This document shows, piece after piece, positions 19,586 to 29,054 of a stretch of 64,000 nt of DNA (positions are counted from its first letter, which is position 1; every line of letters begins with the position of its first letter). Origin of the DNA: Psychrosphaera algicola (GTDB taxonomy: Bacteria > Pseudomonadota > Gammaproteobacteria > Enterobacterales > Alteromonadaceae); the NCBI RefSeq assembly GCF_028401425.1, contig NZ_JAQOMS010000002.1, forward strand, positions 2,852,001-2,916,000, written 5' to 3'. The notes under the pieces are model-generated. The model made no database searches. It was given only the letters and a program-made list of their open reading frames with translations, and was not told the origin of the DNA. A program made the translations under genes and the position numbers.

Positions 19586-20416
19586 TTGGAATTTACCTTA
19601 CCCCAGCTAGCTCATCTATCTATCGACATCGCTACTTCTGCAGGCGAAGCTATTATGGACTTTTTTGTTAAAGGCGACTTTGAAGAATTTAGTAAAGATG
19701 ATGAGTCACCAGTAACAAGTGCCGACTACGCTGCCAATGAAATTGTCATGGCGGCGCTTACAACGTTGACGCCTGACATCCCTATTATGTCAGAAGAAAC
19801 TGAGCACCTTGCTTTAAAAGACCGAAAAGACTGGCAGCTTTATTGGCTAGTCGATCCCTTAGACGGCACCTAGGAATTTGTAGCCGGTCGCTCAGACTTT
19901 GCGGTAAATATTGCTCTGATAAAAAATGGCCAGCCGGTATTGGGTGTGGTTCATGTGCCTGTGACAAAAACAACATATTGGGCATGTAAAGGTCATGGCA
20001 CATTCAAAATTCAAAATGGTGAAAGCCAGAAAATCAAAGCCAAACCGATAAATCGTGAAGAACCTTATTTACGCGTTGCGATCAGCCGAGTCCAAACGCT
20101 CGATACGATTACAAAGTACATTAAGCCAGATATTCCAATTGAATTTGTGTCGTTAGGCAGTTGTGCGCTTAAGTCATGTTTAGTTGCTGAAGGTACCGCC
20201 GATATTTATATTCGAGTTGGGCCAACGGGTGAATGGGATACCGGTGCGCCACAAATTATCGTAGAAGAAGCGGGTGGTTGTATTATCGACTCAGAATTTG
20301 GTGAATTAACGTATAACTTACGTGAGTCATTCTTAAACCCTGATTTTATGGTGACATCAGATTCAAAGTTCGATTGGACTAGCGTTATTGTCCCGCATGT
20401 ATCTCGGAGAGATTAA
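19586..20416 (+). CDS. cysQ: 3'(2'),5'-bisphosphate nucleotidase CysQ (in-frame TAG at 19871)
   Basis: Inositol-monophosphatase-fold enzyme that removes the 3'-phosphate from PAP, a by-product of sulfate assimilation. Metal-site motifs are present: EE in IMSEETEHL, DPLDGT (residues 90-95) and WDTGAPQIIVEEAGG. An amber codon at 19871-19873 interrupts the invariant DGT-[K]-EF motif inside CCTAGG (19869-19874); the frame is otherwise continuous, so a single-site sequence error is likelier than loss of the gene. The start is TTG 19586, with AGGA about eight bases upstream. A bidirectional terminator follows. Confidence 0.93.
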
Positions 20417-20451
20417 TAAGTAGTGCTAACCGCAAAAATCTTCTTAATACA

Positions 20452-20485
20452 AAAAACGCTCAATATTAGATTGAGCGTTTTTGTT
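20452..20485. terminator. Bidirectional terminator between cysQ and DUF2145 gene
   Basis: Inverted repeat AAAACGCTCAAT with ATTGAGCGTTTT around a 5-nt loop, flanked by A-rich and T-rich runs on both strands. It serves two convergent genes. Confidence 0.92.
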
Positions 20486-20499
20486 TTTGAATCATAAAC

Positions 20500-21336
20500 C
20501 TATATATGCTTAGTCTCTAATAATGACCCAGTCGCTTTATTAAAAACTAACGTGTATCTACCGTCTTCAAGACCAAACTCAGTTAAATAATTGCCTATGG
20601 TTGTAAATGTCGTCGTCTGCTTTTTTCTACCGTGATCTGACGTTCTAACCCCATCTACAAATAAATTGCCTAGAGCTAATTTAAGTGGTGATATTTTAAG
20701 GCGTTGCGGTTCAAAGTAATTTTTGATGCTTTGTTTTACGACCTTCATATCGTCCGTTTGATAAATTGCCGCGTTAAGTACGTTTAATGTATGTTCCGTG
20801 CAATTTTGATATTTGTTGTTAAACGGATTCGCGATTAACGAGTATTTGGGGTTGTGCAATGTTACGTGATAATTTTTCTGTATTGCTTGAATTAATCGAG
20901 TTTGTATTTCTTCCGACGGAATAATAATCCCTGACTTTAGTTCGTGAACTCCCCAGAAAAAATCGGCGGGATAGTCCATGACTATCTGGCTGCGTTTTGC
21001 ATCACCTGCGTTTTGATAAAGATTATAAATAGCATACCCATTTGCCTTTGTTCCATCGTCTAAGCTGATCTCTGAATAAATGGCAATCGCCGTGTGGGTA
21101 AACTCAATGCCGTTAGGTAGACTGCTTTGAGCTTGCCCTAAGCGAGATAATATAAAAGCTCGAGCGTGTTTTTTGGCGGCAAATTTTTCAACTTGCTTGG
21201 CAAAAGAGATTATATCTTCCGATTTATGCACCGCCGGTTTGCCTTGTTGGCTTCCTGCCTGGACAAAAGGTGATGACATTAAAAGCACGAGCGTCATTAT
21301 TGAAGCTTGCAAAAGTTGGCGAATTTTCATGTTCAT
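20500..21336 (-). CDS. Secreted DUF2145 protein (papain/NlpC-like fold expected)
   Basis: Exported protein of 278 residues with a signal peptide ending near FVQAGS. The DUF2145 pattern is clear: ARAFILSRLGQAQ, PNGIEFTHTAIAIY (likely catalytic His), GYAIYNLYQ, VMDYPADFFWGVHEL, and KYQNCTEHTLNVLNAA (likely catalytic Cys). The Cys/His pairing suggests a cell-wall or transpeptidase-like hydrolase fold, but no activity has been shown that I know of. It shares an orientation with the small secreted gene at 21416-21757 and is probably cotranscribed with it. Intact. Confidence 0.75.
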   Translation of the reverse strand: MNMKIRQLLQASIMTLVLLMSSPFVQAGSQQGKPAVHKSEDIISFAKQVEKFAAKKHARAFILSRLGQAQSSLPNGIEFTHTAIAIYSEISLDDGTKANGYAIYNLYQNAGDAKRSQIVMDYPADFFWGVHELKSGIIIPSEEIQTRLIQAIQKNYHVTLHNPKYSLIANPFNNKYQNCTEHTLNVLNAAIYQTDDMKVVKQSIKNYFEPQRLKISPLKLALGNLFVDGVRTSDHGRKKQTTTFTTIGNYLTEFGLEDGRYTLVFNKATGSLLETKHI

Positions 21337-21415
21337 GTTGTATTCCTTGTCGGGTGCTTAGCACCCATATCGTTAGTTCAACTGTTCAAAATGAGAATCG
21401 GAAGTGTGACAGGAT

Positions 21416-21757
21416 TTATTGTTGCTTAATTTGTTCTGCTGGATTGCGTTCAACTGTGATTGTGATCTCAGTGATTTCCAGAGGTTTTGTTCTATCCACA
21501 GCCTGAGGTTTAGCGGCAGAAACATTGTCCATCAGCGATTCGCCAGCAGCTAACGCAACAGATCCAACACTACCTACTGCTAGAAGGGGAACGGCAACTA
21601 CGGCACTGGCTACCTGGGCACCTGAAGCAGTAGCATGACCTACGGCTAACACAGAATGTTTACTGGCGGCACTGCCATTTTCAGATGGTCCTTTGGCGAA
21701 AGCTGTTGTGCTCAACGATGCAAATAAAATAGTGATTAAAGTAGTTTTAATATTCAT
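21416..21757 (-). CDS. Small secreted alanine/valine-rich protein, unknown
   Basis: 113 residues with a clear Sec signal peptide (IKTTLITILFASLSTTAFA). The mature part has an alanine/glycine/valine-rich hydrophobic stretch (about residues 42-75, VASAVVAVPLLAVGSVGSVA) and a polar C-terminus. I do not recognise a family. It lies 79 bp upstream of the DUF2145 gene on the same strand and divergent from a helix-turn-helix regulator, so it may be a partner or substrate of the DUF2145 protein. Intact. Confidence 0.6.
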   Translation of the reverse strand: MNIKTTLITILFASLSTTAFAKGPSENGSAASKHSVLAVGHATASGAQVASAVVAVPLLAVGSVGSVALAAGESLMDNVSAAKPQAVDRTKPLEITEITITVERNPAEQIKQQ

Positions 21758-21913
21758 TTGGTCTTTCCTTGTTTATTGGATAAAAATTTTGTTAATGACT
21801 TGTTGAAAGCGAGTTCAATGTAAGCAGTCGTATTAAAGTTGTAAACCAAGTTGCTTGATGTATAAGATTAAGTGACTTAAAGTATTGTAAAACTATACTT
21901 TTGGGTGGTATTC

Positions 21914-22657
21914 GTGAGTCAAATATTGCAAGTAACCGAAACATTGAAGGTTTTGCTTAAGCAAAAAAACTTAACGTATAGAGAGATTGCTGAACATTTG
22001 TCGATGAGTGAGGCAAATATCAAACGTATTTTTGCAAACCGCAGTTTTTCATTGGACCGGCTGGAGCAAATTTGCAACTTTATTGATATAAATCTGTCGG
22101 ATTTGTTTGTATTGTCAGACAAACAACAGCAAACTCTAAGTCAGCTTTCATTGGAGCAAGAGCAGGAATTAATTGATAACCCAAAATTGTTGCTAGTTGC
22201 TGTATGCGTACGTGACGGTTGGAGCTTTGATGAAATCATCAGTCACTACGAAATAGATAAGTTTGAATGCATAAGATTAATGGCTAAACTGGATAAAATT
22301 AAACTGATCCAATTGTTGCCAAATAATCATTATAAATTGTTAATCGCACAGGATTTTCGCTGGATAAAACACGGCCCTTTAGAATCCTTTATGGAAAAAG
22401 AAGTGTTAAGTCGCTTTATGGCCAGCAAGTTTGACGACGATGATAGTTTTCGTTTTTACTTAAGAGGGCGTTATTCTCAGTCATCTGTGGATGTGATTAA
22501 ACGAAAACTAAATCTATTAACAAAAGAAGCGGCGATATTAAATCAAGAAGATGCAACATTGCCGTTAGACAAGCGGAAACATATGGGGTTATTGTTTGCC
22601 ATGCGCCCTTGGGAACCGTCTCTTTTTGAACAGTTTAGAAGAAAAATAATAAATTAA
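21914..22657 (+). CDS. XRE-type helix-turn-helix transcriptional regulator
   Basis: About 247 residues. The N-terminal 60 residues form an XRE/Cro-type DNA-binding domain (LTYREIAEHLSMSEANIKRIF then LDRLEQICNFIDINLSDLF). The long C-terminal part is a ligand-sensing or dimerisation domain of no recognised family (ends LLFAMRPWEPSLFEQFRRKI). GTG 21914 is preferred over GTG 21905 because a G-rich stretch (GGGTGG, 21903-21908) lies five bases upstream. It is divergent from the DUF2145 unit, about 156 bp away, so it may control that unit. Intact. Confidence 0.75.
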   Translation: MSQILQVTETLKVLLKQKNLTYREIAEHLSMSEANIKRIFANRSFSLDRLEQICNFIDINLSDLFVLSDKQQQTLSQLSLEQEQELIDNPKLLLVAVCVRDGWSFDEIISHYEIDKFECIRLMAKLDKIKLIQLLPNNHYKLLIAQDFRWIKHGPLESFMEKEVLSRFMASKFDDDDSFRFYLRGRYSQSSVDVIKRKLNLLTKEAAILNQEDATLPLDKRKHMGLLFAMRPWEPSLFEQFRRKIIN

Positions 22658-22665
22658 GGAAAAGC

Positions 22666-24069
22666 ATGTTAGCTAGGATTTCTATGATGGCCATTGTTAT
22701 GGCTATTTTGTTGAGCACCTTCCAGGAGTTAGCGCTAAAAGTTTACCAACAAACTTAAATTGCGAAACAATTAATGATGATATTAATTTAATCGAGCAAC
22801 TTGAAGAGAGTGGAGAGCTACGCCGACTTAAAATTTCGCCTCAAAAGCTTAAGTTTGATTTTAAAGGCAATCGTCCTTATTCCGAATATCTCAAATTTGC
22901 CCGCAACCAAATTGTATTAAATAATCCGAAAGGCGAAATGTTGTGCCCAATCCAAACCACAACAAGTCAACTCCTATATCCTGACCTAGACCAAGACCTG
23001 CAACTCGTCGCCGATCTTGTTGCGCCATTTCAATTAGACGCCGAACCAACAACAGATATTACGGCGGCAAAAACGGGTGTCTTACTTATTCATGGTCTTA
23101 CTGACTCACCTTATTTATTTCATGATTTAGCTTTTGAATACCACAAAATGGGGCTTACAGTTCGAACCTTATTGCTACTAGGACATGGCACTGCACCAGA
23201 GGCGCTTATCAAGGTATCTGAGAGAGAATGGCGACAGGCGACCCAGTACGCCATGAAGCAAATGTTAAGCGATTTTGATAATGTGATCTTAGGTGGGTTT
23301 TCTACTGGTGGTGCATTAATCATTGATCAATTAATCCACACAAAATGGACTAGTACGGAACTCGCCCAAATTAAAGGTGTGATGATGTGGTCACCCGCAA
23401 GTAAAGCTAATTCAGATTTTGCCTGTAGCTGCAAAGTACATAGATTACGTCCCCTATTTGGATTATATCAATACGGGCGCTGACATCGACTTTGCAAAAT
23501 ACGAGTCGTTTCCTTTTAATGCAGCCGCTCAAGTACATAAATTAATGAAACGCATTAATGGCGACGGTAAAGAAATTAAATTTATTCCAGATGTACCACT
23601 TTTTGTCGTTGCCAGCGAAGTTGACCAAACTATAGATACTAAACGGACTTTGGCTATTTTAAATAAATGGCATAAGGCCAATACCAGAACGACTCAAAAC
23701 GAAGATACCTTGATTTATTACGGTCATTGGAAAAAGCTCGATAATGTCAGCCAAAGCGTCAATATCCATATCCCAGAGTGTGGTCCACAGTTATTGTGCA
23801 GCAAGGTGCTAGGCATTTCCCACAATGGCGTACCTAACTCACCTAAAAATCCCCATTATGGTTTGAACGGTAACTACAAATACTGTGAGCATCATTTTGG
23901 TGACGAAACTTATAATGCTTGTAAAACCATGCCGGTAGCGCCTATTGGTGAAATCACCTCTGCTAATTTAGATCAAAACCCGGTGCTTAGACGCTTAACG
24001 TTTAACCCGTATTTTGACCATATGGCAGATAAAATGAATGACTTTGTCAAAGCCGCTTTAGAAAATTAG
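22666..24069 (+). CDS. Exported alpha/beta hydrolase (two frameshifts)
   Basis: Probable envelope serine hydrolase of about 465 residues. It begins at ATG 22666, nine bases after the HTH gene, with AAGGA upstream, and has an N-terminal hydrophobic signal (MMAIVMAILLS). The hydrolase core shows the oxyanion motif LLIHGLTDSP and the nucleophile elbow GGFSTGG; a late FDHM histidine may complete the triad. Frame breaks occur near 22720 (beside CCAGG, where PGVSAKSLPTNLNCE begins in another frame) and near 23424 (between SKANSD and LPVAAKYIDYVPYLDY). Substrate unknown. It may be cotranscribed with the regulator. Confidence 0.8.
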
Positions 24070-24078
24070 AAAACCAAT

Positions 24079-24147
24079 GGGGTCAGTGTCGCTGATCGGG
24101 ATATCAAAGGATCGATAGCACGGACCAGCGGGGTCAGAGTTGCTGAT
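24079..24147. repeat. Two REP-like direct repeats
   Basis: Two 18-bp copies of GGGGTCAGWGTYGCTGAT at 24079-24096 and 24130-24147, same orientation, 51 bp apart, between the hydrolase and the convergent acetyltransferase gene. They resemble extragenic repeats mobilised by REP-associated Y1 transposases; no transposase gene is here. Confidence 0.5.
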
Positions 24148-24176
24148 TTAAACATACCCCCGACCGTTCATATGAA

Positions 24177-24599
24177 TTAGATGGTTTTTTCTATATGGGC
24201 ATTAATCGATTTAGTCATGTAGTGAATATTCACCATCGGCATTGATTCAGGGTATACCGTATGAGCAAATCCCAGCTTTTGGTACGCTGATACCGCTGGT
24301 GGGTTATCTGTCATGACAAATAACGACGCCTTGTCTAATGCTAATTTATCTTTGCCTAGGGCAATGAGGCCGTTAACGAGAGCATTGATATGGCCTCTGC
24401 CGCGGAACTGTGGATTGATAATTAGTCGCGCCAAATGAATATGCCCTAAACGCTCGTAATACTGACCAAAACCAATAAATTTTTTATCCTGAATTAAGCT
24501 ATAGCTTGCGATTGAATCTAGTTTTAAATCTTCGACAAAACTGTCTGTGGTAAACGGGATTCTAAAGTTGGGACCAGACCATAAGGTAAGTGCCTCCAT
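24177..24599 (-). CDS. GNAT family N-acetyltransferase
   Basis: 140-residue acetyl-CoA-dependent N-acetyltransferase. Motif A, which binds the pyrophosphate of acetyl-CoA, is LIINPQFRGRGHINALVNGL (about residues 76-95). The later MTDNPPAVSAYQKLGF segment is the usual C-terminal motif B. Nothing in sequence or context shows the substrate. It stands alone between a repeat region and yheU. Intact. Confidence 0.82.
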   Translation of the reverse strand: MEALTLWSGPNFRIPFTTDSFVEDLKLDSIASYSLIQDKKFIGFGQYYERLGHIHLARLIINPQFRGRGHINALVNGLIALGKDKLALDKASLFVMTDNPPAVSAYQKLGFAHTVYPESMPMVNIHYMTKSINAHIEKTI

Positions 24600-24730
24600 T
24601 GTCGGAAACTATGGTCATTAGTATGGCCAAATGATCTTGAGTAGGTGGTATCAACTTCATTTAATCGCCTTTAGTATCAAGATTTATCTACTGTATGTTA
24701 TGGCAGTGTCTTACAGCTTTTTATGTAAGT

Positions 24731-24952
24731 TTATTCGGCTTTAAACGTGTCTGCTTGCATTAAATTAATGGATTCATGTAATTCCGAAAATACTATAACG
24801 ATAGACTCTGATTTTATCTGGTTTAAAACATCCTGTTTTTTAGCTGCAAATGACTTTTCCTGTTCGCCATAATCGGTGCCTTCACGCAGTACAAAAGATT
24901 CTATAATTCCATCGAGTGCGTCGTCACTGAGGTTTTGCCATGGGATGATCAT
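24731..24952 (-). CDS. yheU: UPF0270 protein YheU
   Basis: 73-residue conserved protein of unknown function. MIIPWQNLSDDALDGIIESF and VLREGTDYGEQE are near-identical to the E. coli YheU signature, as is SELHESINLM. Its ATG overlaps the yheT stop (ATGA at 24949-24952), the same gene order as in E. coli, so the two are translationally coupled. Intact. Confidence 0.92.
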   Translation of the reverse strand: MIIPWQNLSDDALDGIIESFVLREGTDYGEQEKSFAAKKQDVLNQIKSESIVIVFSELHESINLMQADTFKAE

Positions 24953-25977
24953 TTAGGTGTCGCTATGAGTGATTGAATAAATTCGACAGTTCGTGTTTCT
25001 GCCCAAAATTCTGGGTTGAACGGGTTGTTGCCCGCTAAAAATCCAACGTGCCCACCGTGATGGCTCACTTCTAACGTTACGTAGTCAGACAACATATCTG
25101 TTGTTGGGATAACCTCTTTGGTCATAAATGGATCGTCTTCAGCATGAATTATTAATGTCCGCGTTTGACAGCTTTTTAGAAACTGGTTGCCACTCGCTTT
25201 TTGATAATAATCTAGACCACTTTCAAAACCATTAAGTGGCGCCGTTATTTTTTCATCAAACTCAACTAAGGTTTTAATGTTTTTTACATCGTCGATTTTC
25301 AATTTAATTGGAAACGAGTCTTGTAAATAGTCGATTTTTTTACAGGTACTGTTAACCAGTTTATCCACTAAATACTTCTCGTAAACGGTCGCAAAACCAT
25401 GTCCGATAGCGTCTGCACAGATAGCGAGGTCAAGCGGTGCTGAAATTACCACTGCACCTTCAAGGAGGCTGTTTTCGTTTTCACCAACATATTTAGTTAA
25501 TACATTACCACCAAGTGAAAAACCGACAGCATAAATTGGATTGTTCGGAAATCGCTGTTTTAAGTATTGAATAAATTCGGCGACATCAGTCGTTTGGCCA
25601 GAATGGTACGTTTGCGCTTTACGATTTGTTTGGTTGCCGCAACCACGGAAGTGCATTAACACTGAGGTCCACTTGTTATTGTACAACGCATTCATCATGC
25701 GCTTTGCATAAAAGCTGTCTATGGAGCCTTCTAAACCGTGGAGAACCAAAACGATGGGTTGCTCTGGTTCAATATCATTGGTATGTCGGCTCCATGATAT
25801 TTCCACAAAGTCGCCATCGGAGAGGTCAAACTGATTATGCCAAACTCTAAAATCACAAGGGACCGGATATAATCTCGGTACGATTGTTTGCAAATGACGA
25901 TTTTTGAGCCACCAAGCAGGTTTGAATTTCGACTTAATCTGTAAGTCCGACTGTTTTGTTAGTGAATTTATTGACAT
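24949..25977 (-). CDS. yheT: YheT-family alpha/beta hydrolase
   Basis: Hydrolase of the YheT/ABHD1-3 group, of uncertain substrate (esterase or lipase-like). The start is placed at ATG 25977, with GAGGGG five bases upstream; the frame stays open to 26055 but that extension lacks a ribosome-binding site. Features in order: WWLKNRHLQTIVPRL, LVLHGLEGSIDSFY (oxyanion region), MHFRGCGNQTNR, nucleophile AVGFSLGGNVL, acid DDPFMTKE, and catalytic His in SHHGGHVGF. About 343 residues, normal length. Intact. Confidence 0.9.
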   Translation of the reverse strand: MSINSLTKQSDLQIKSKFKPAWWLKNRHLQTIVPRLYPVPCDFRVWHNQFDLSDGDFVEISWSRHTNDIEPEQPIVLVLHGLEGSIDSFYAKRMMNALYNNKWTSVLMHFRGCGNQTNRKAQTYHSGQTTDVAEFIQYLKQRFPNNPIYAVGFSLGGNVLTKYVGENENSLLEGAVVISAPLDLAICADAIGHGFATVYEKYLVDKLVNSTCKKIDYLQDSFPIKLKIDDVKNIKTLVEFDEKITAPLNGFESGLDYYQKASGNQFLKSCQTRTLIIHAEDDPFMTKEVIPTTDMLSDYVTLEVSHHGGHVGFLAGNNPFNPEFWAETRTVEFIQSLIATPK

Positions 25978-26063
25978 AGACCCCTCAAAGTAATGTGTAG
26001 ATCTGAGGTCTAAGTACAGGTTTTTCAAGCTTGAGAAAGCCACTTGTTGTGACAATTTTTGAT

Positions 26064-26102
26064 GAAATAAAACGGCGAGCTGATGAAGTATCAGCCCGCC
26101 GT
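26064..26102 (-). terminator. Terminator of the DUF3450-TonB2-TPR operon
   Basis: On the minus strand, ACGGCGGGCTGAT and ATCAGCTCGCCGT form a long GC-rich stem with one mismatch and a short loop, followed by TTTTATTT. It lies 30 bp after the TPR gene. Confidence 0.88.
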
Positions 26103-26132
26103 CTTTAAAACGCTAATTGTGGAGTATAAAAA

Positions 26133-27450
26133 TTACAAACTTGCCGCTAATTGACGTGCATTGTTTTGTTCACGTTCGACAAATTTAAGCCATTGCTGAG
26201 CCATTTTTTTGCATTTTTATACGCTTTAGCCTGTTCAAATGCCTGCAATGCTTGGTCAAATTGCTTTAAGTTAAAATTTGCCATTCCAAGGGCTAAATAG
26301 AGATTACTTAGGTTGTCCAATTTACCTCTTTTAGCTGCGGCCTTTGCTGCGACCACGGTTTCTTCAAAACGACCTTGTTGTAATCGGATCTCAGCAATCT
26401 GCTGACTCGCCACACCGGTATCAGAGATATCCGCCAATGTTTGATAAGTCGCTACGGCTTTGTCGTATTCTTTTGCACCGACATATGACTGCGCTAAGAA
26501 GCTCAATGTTTTGTCATCTTTGTTTAGCGCGCCAAGTTCAAATCCTTTTTCGATAACCTGAGCGGCTTTAAACGGCAGTCCATTTAAATAATATACCTGC
26601 GATAAATTTCTTAAATCAGAACGTTTAGTGACATATCCTTGCTGGAAAGCCGCTTCTAATACCGCAAGTTGCTTGCCTTCTTCACCGATTTCACCGTACA
26701 TACCACCGAGTTGTAACCAGTATTCAGGCTTGTTAAATAAACGCACCATGTTTTCTAAAACGGCTGCTACTTTTGCCGGTTGTTTCAGTTCAAAATAAAC
26801 GGCACGTTGCAATACGTACCAACTTTCTTCTGCTAAAAACCCATCGGCGACTTGTAACTCAATTGCTTGGTCGATATAACCTGCTGCCGCGCTGTAATCT
26901 TTTTGTTGATAAGTTGCCTGTGCTTTTAGGACATAGTTTTTAACTGGGATCTTACCGCCATCAACTTGTTCCCATTGCTCAAGATATTGCAGAGTCTTGT
27001 CGTACTTGCCGCTAGCCATTGCAAGTTGTGATAAAGAGAACAGAGTGCCTTTTTCTAATGACTCTGGGATCGGGTTTTGTTTCACAACTTGTTCAAATGA
27101 CGCAAGTGCTTCATCTACGCGTTCAGCGTTGTAATAGATAAAACCATAAAAATTAAACATCATGGCTTTTTCGTAGCTGTTAAGGCTCGATGATTTTGAT
27201 TTAACTTGGTCTAGAACTTCTAAGCCTTCAGCCACATTGCCTTTGTCAGCCAACTCCTGTGCCCGGGCCAATTGACTATAAACACGAGCGCCTAAAGCGG
27301 GGGTTCTACGGCGCTTTTTTCAACGCTACTATCTGTGCTTTTGTCAGCAGCAAACGCGCTTGCAACTTGGATGTTTGGCAAGATGTCCGTCAAGCCTGTC
27401 GAGAGCAAAATGCTGCTCGCAATAATGGAATAAGATAACCAGTTTTTCAT
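26133..27450 (-). CDS. TPR-repeat protein of the TonB2 system (two frameshifts)
   Basis: Periplasmic tetratricopeptide-repeat protein, last gene of the TonB2-type operon. A signal peptide (KNWLSYSIIASSILL) is followed by at least eight helical repeats (for example YFLNGLPFKAAQVIEKGFEL-like units, SFLAQSYVGAKEYDKAVATY). Frame breaks: near 27297 (ACCCCCGC; one base lost before ALGARVYSQLARAQE) and near 26207 (seven A, expected eight, giving MAQQWLKFVEREQNNARQ to TAA at 26133-26135). About 439 residues after repair. Homologues always accompany DUF3450, ExbB and TonB2 in Alteromonadales and Vibrio and may scaffold the TonB complex. Confidence 0.88.
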
Positions 27451-27463
27451 TTTCAATTTCCTA

Positions 27464-28074
27464 CTAACCGTTCATTTCAAACGTAATGCGGTTTTGAACC
27501 CCAGAAACTTCAGTTGCTTCACCGTTTACGACACGAGGTTTGTATTTGAATTTAAGTGCAGCGTCCATTGCTGCTCGGTCAAACAAGCCTTCAGGCTGTG
27601 CTTCAATTACGATTGGACGCCTGACCGCACCGGTTTTGTCTACGGTAAACTCAACAATAACGTAACCCTCAATACCGCGCTGTAATGCACGTCTTGGGTA
27701 CACAGGTGCAACTTTTACGATAGGTAAATATTCGCCGTCCCCAGACTCTAGTGCAAGGCCGCCATCGAGTGAAATGTCGGCAGAAATATCAGCGCCAAAA
27801 TCAAAACTAGATTGGTTGGCATCTGCTGTTTGCGGCGACATTTGCGGCTGTTCCATTGGCGGAGGCGGCTCTTCCGGAGTTGGTGGTTTTTTCGGTTTAC
27901 GTTCTTTTTCTGAACGGACTCTTCCTGTTTGAGCCTAACAAAATCAAGAACATTACCCTAGGCCGGCTCAGTTAAAGCCGAACCACCTGATTTGATAAGG
28001 GCCTGCATGCCAAATAACAAACCTAAAGTGATAACGGCTGCGATGGCGAAGGCAATAATAAGGCGTTGCAACAT
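27464..28074 (-). CDS. tonB: TonB2-type energy transducer (in-frame TAG and frameshift)
   Basis: Short TonB, about 203 residues, that transmits proton-motive force to outer-membrane receptors. An N-terminal membrane anchor (IIAFAIAAVITLGLLFGMQ) is followed by the linker NVLDFVRLKQEE, a proline-rich spacer (KPPTPEEPPPPMEQP) and the C-terminal TonB domain (VAPVYPRRALQRGIEGYVIV, VRRPIVIEAQPEGLFDRAAM). TAG at 27958-27960 lies within CCTAGG between EPA and GNVLDF, and a run of five A near 27917 (six expected) shifts the frame before ERKPKKPP. Both look like sequence errors. It is 8 bp from exbD. Confidence 0.92.
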
Positions 28075-28082
28075 AGTAATAC

Positions 28083-28492
28083 CTATTGGTCTTGTGCTGC
28101 GATGGAAACATCAAACGCACCAGCGGCACGTGACGCATCCATAACTTTAATTAATGTATCTGTCGTCGACTTTTTATCAGCTTGAATAACAACTGACCCC
28201 TGAGGGTTCTCAGCTTTCAAACGCTCGATGTTGGCTTGTACTGCACGGATATCAACACGACGTTTGTTTATCCAAATTTCGCCTTTATCTGAAATTGCGA
28301 CCAGGATATTTGCTCGTTCTTTCTTAACTGCAGTTGCGGCTTCAGGGCGGTTGACGTCAATACCCGCTTCTTTAACAAACGATGCGGTGACGATAAAAAG
28401 ATCAGCATGATAAAAACAACGTCTAACATAGGGGTTAAATCGATTGCTTCGTTTTCTTCTTCTGCAAGTAAGTTCGCTAATGGCGCTCTCAT
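28083..28492 (-). CDS. exbD: Biopolymer transport protein ExbD (frameshift near 28398)
   Basis: Proton-channel partner of ExbB, about 136 residues with one N-terminal membrane helix. The functional aspartate-containing segment IDLTPMLDVVFIMLIFF begins around residue 18. The frame breaks at about 28398, where five T on the coding strand should be six; repair gives IVTASFVKEAGID and then GEIWINKRRVDIRAVQANIE to TAG at 28083-28085. It lies between exbB (20 bp) and tonB (8 bp). Confidence 0.93.
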
Positions 28493-28511
28493 GATGTTTC
28501 CTTAAACTTGG

Positions 28512-29044
28512 TTAGTGTTGGATTTCCAACTCTAACGAGTCTTCTAATATTTCGATTTCACGTTTTGCTTTTCGTTGTAAATAACTATTTGCAAATACGC
28601 CTGAAAGCGCGCCAACCATGCCAGCCATTGTTGGGATCGTCGCTTTTGATACTCCACCGGCCATCGAGCGAACGTTACCGCCGCCACTGATTGCCATAAC
28701 ATCAAACACTTCAATCATCCCCGTTACGGTTCCGAGTAGTCCCATTAACGGGCAAAGTGCAACAAACGTTGTGATTAACGTTAAGTTTTGATCGAGTTTT
28801 AATTTTGCTCTTGCGACAAATGCCTGACGAATTTGCTCAGCATTCCAAGAAGCGCGCTCTGCACGCGCTTGCCAGTTGCTGATTAATGATTTTTTCATTT
28901 TTTATGACCAGTGAAGCCATAAATCAATCTTTCCAAAATCATTAACCACATTACAAATATCATCACAGCAATGGCGCTTAATATGATGCCGCCGGAGTCT
29001 AAAAACTCTCTGATGGCCTCTAAACCTTCTGTGAAAAACAACAC
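28512..29044 (-). CDS. exbB: ExbB2-type proton channel protein (frameshift near 28899)
   Basis: Compact ExbB/TolQ-family proton channel, about 178 residues with three membrane segments. GTG 29044 has AAGGAG upstream and gives VLFFTEGLEAIREFLDSGG and the first helix. The frame breaks at 28899 (six A, expected seven) and resumes as MKKSLISNWQARAERASW, followed by the family hallmark CPLMGLLGTVTGMIEVF and AGGVSKATIPTMAGMVGAL. Its start lies 10 bp after the larger ExbB-like gene. Confidence 0.92.
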
Positions 29045-29054
29045 GCCGGTCTCC

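Noticed and set aside
24079..24147. Remnant insertion sequence or CRISPR repeats
   Set aside because: Two short copies only, no regular spacers and no transposase fragment in the 100-bp gap.
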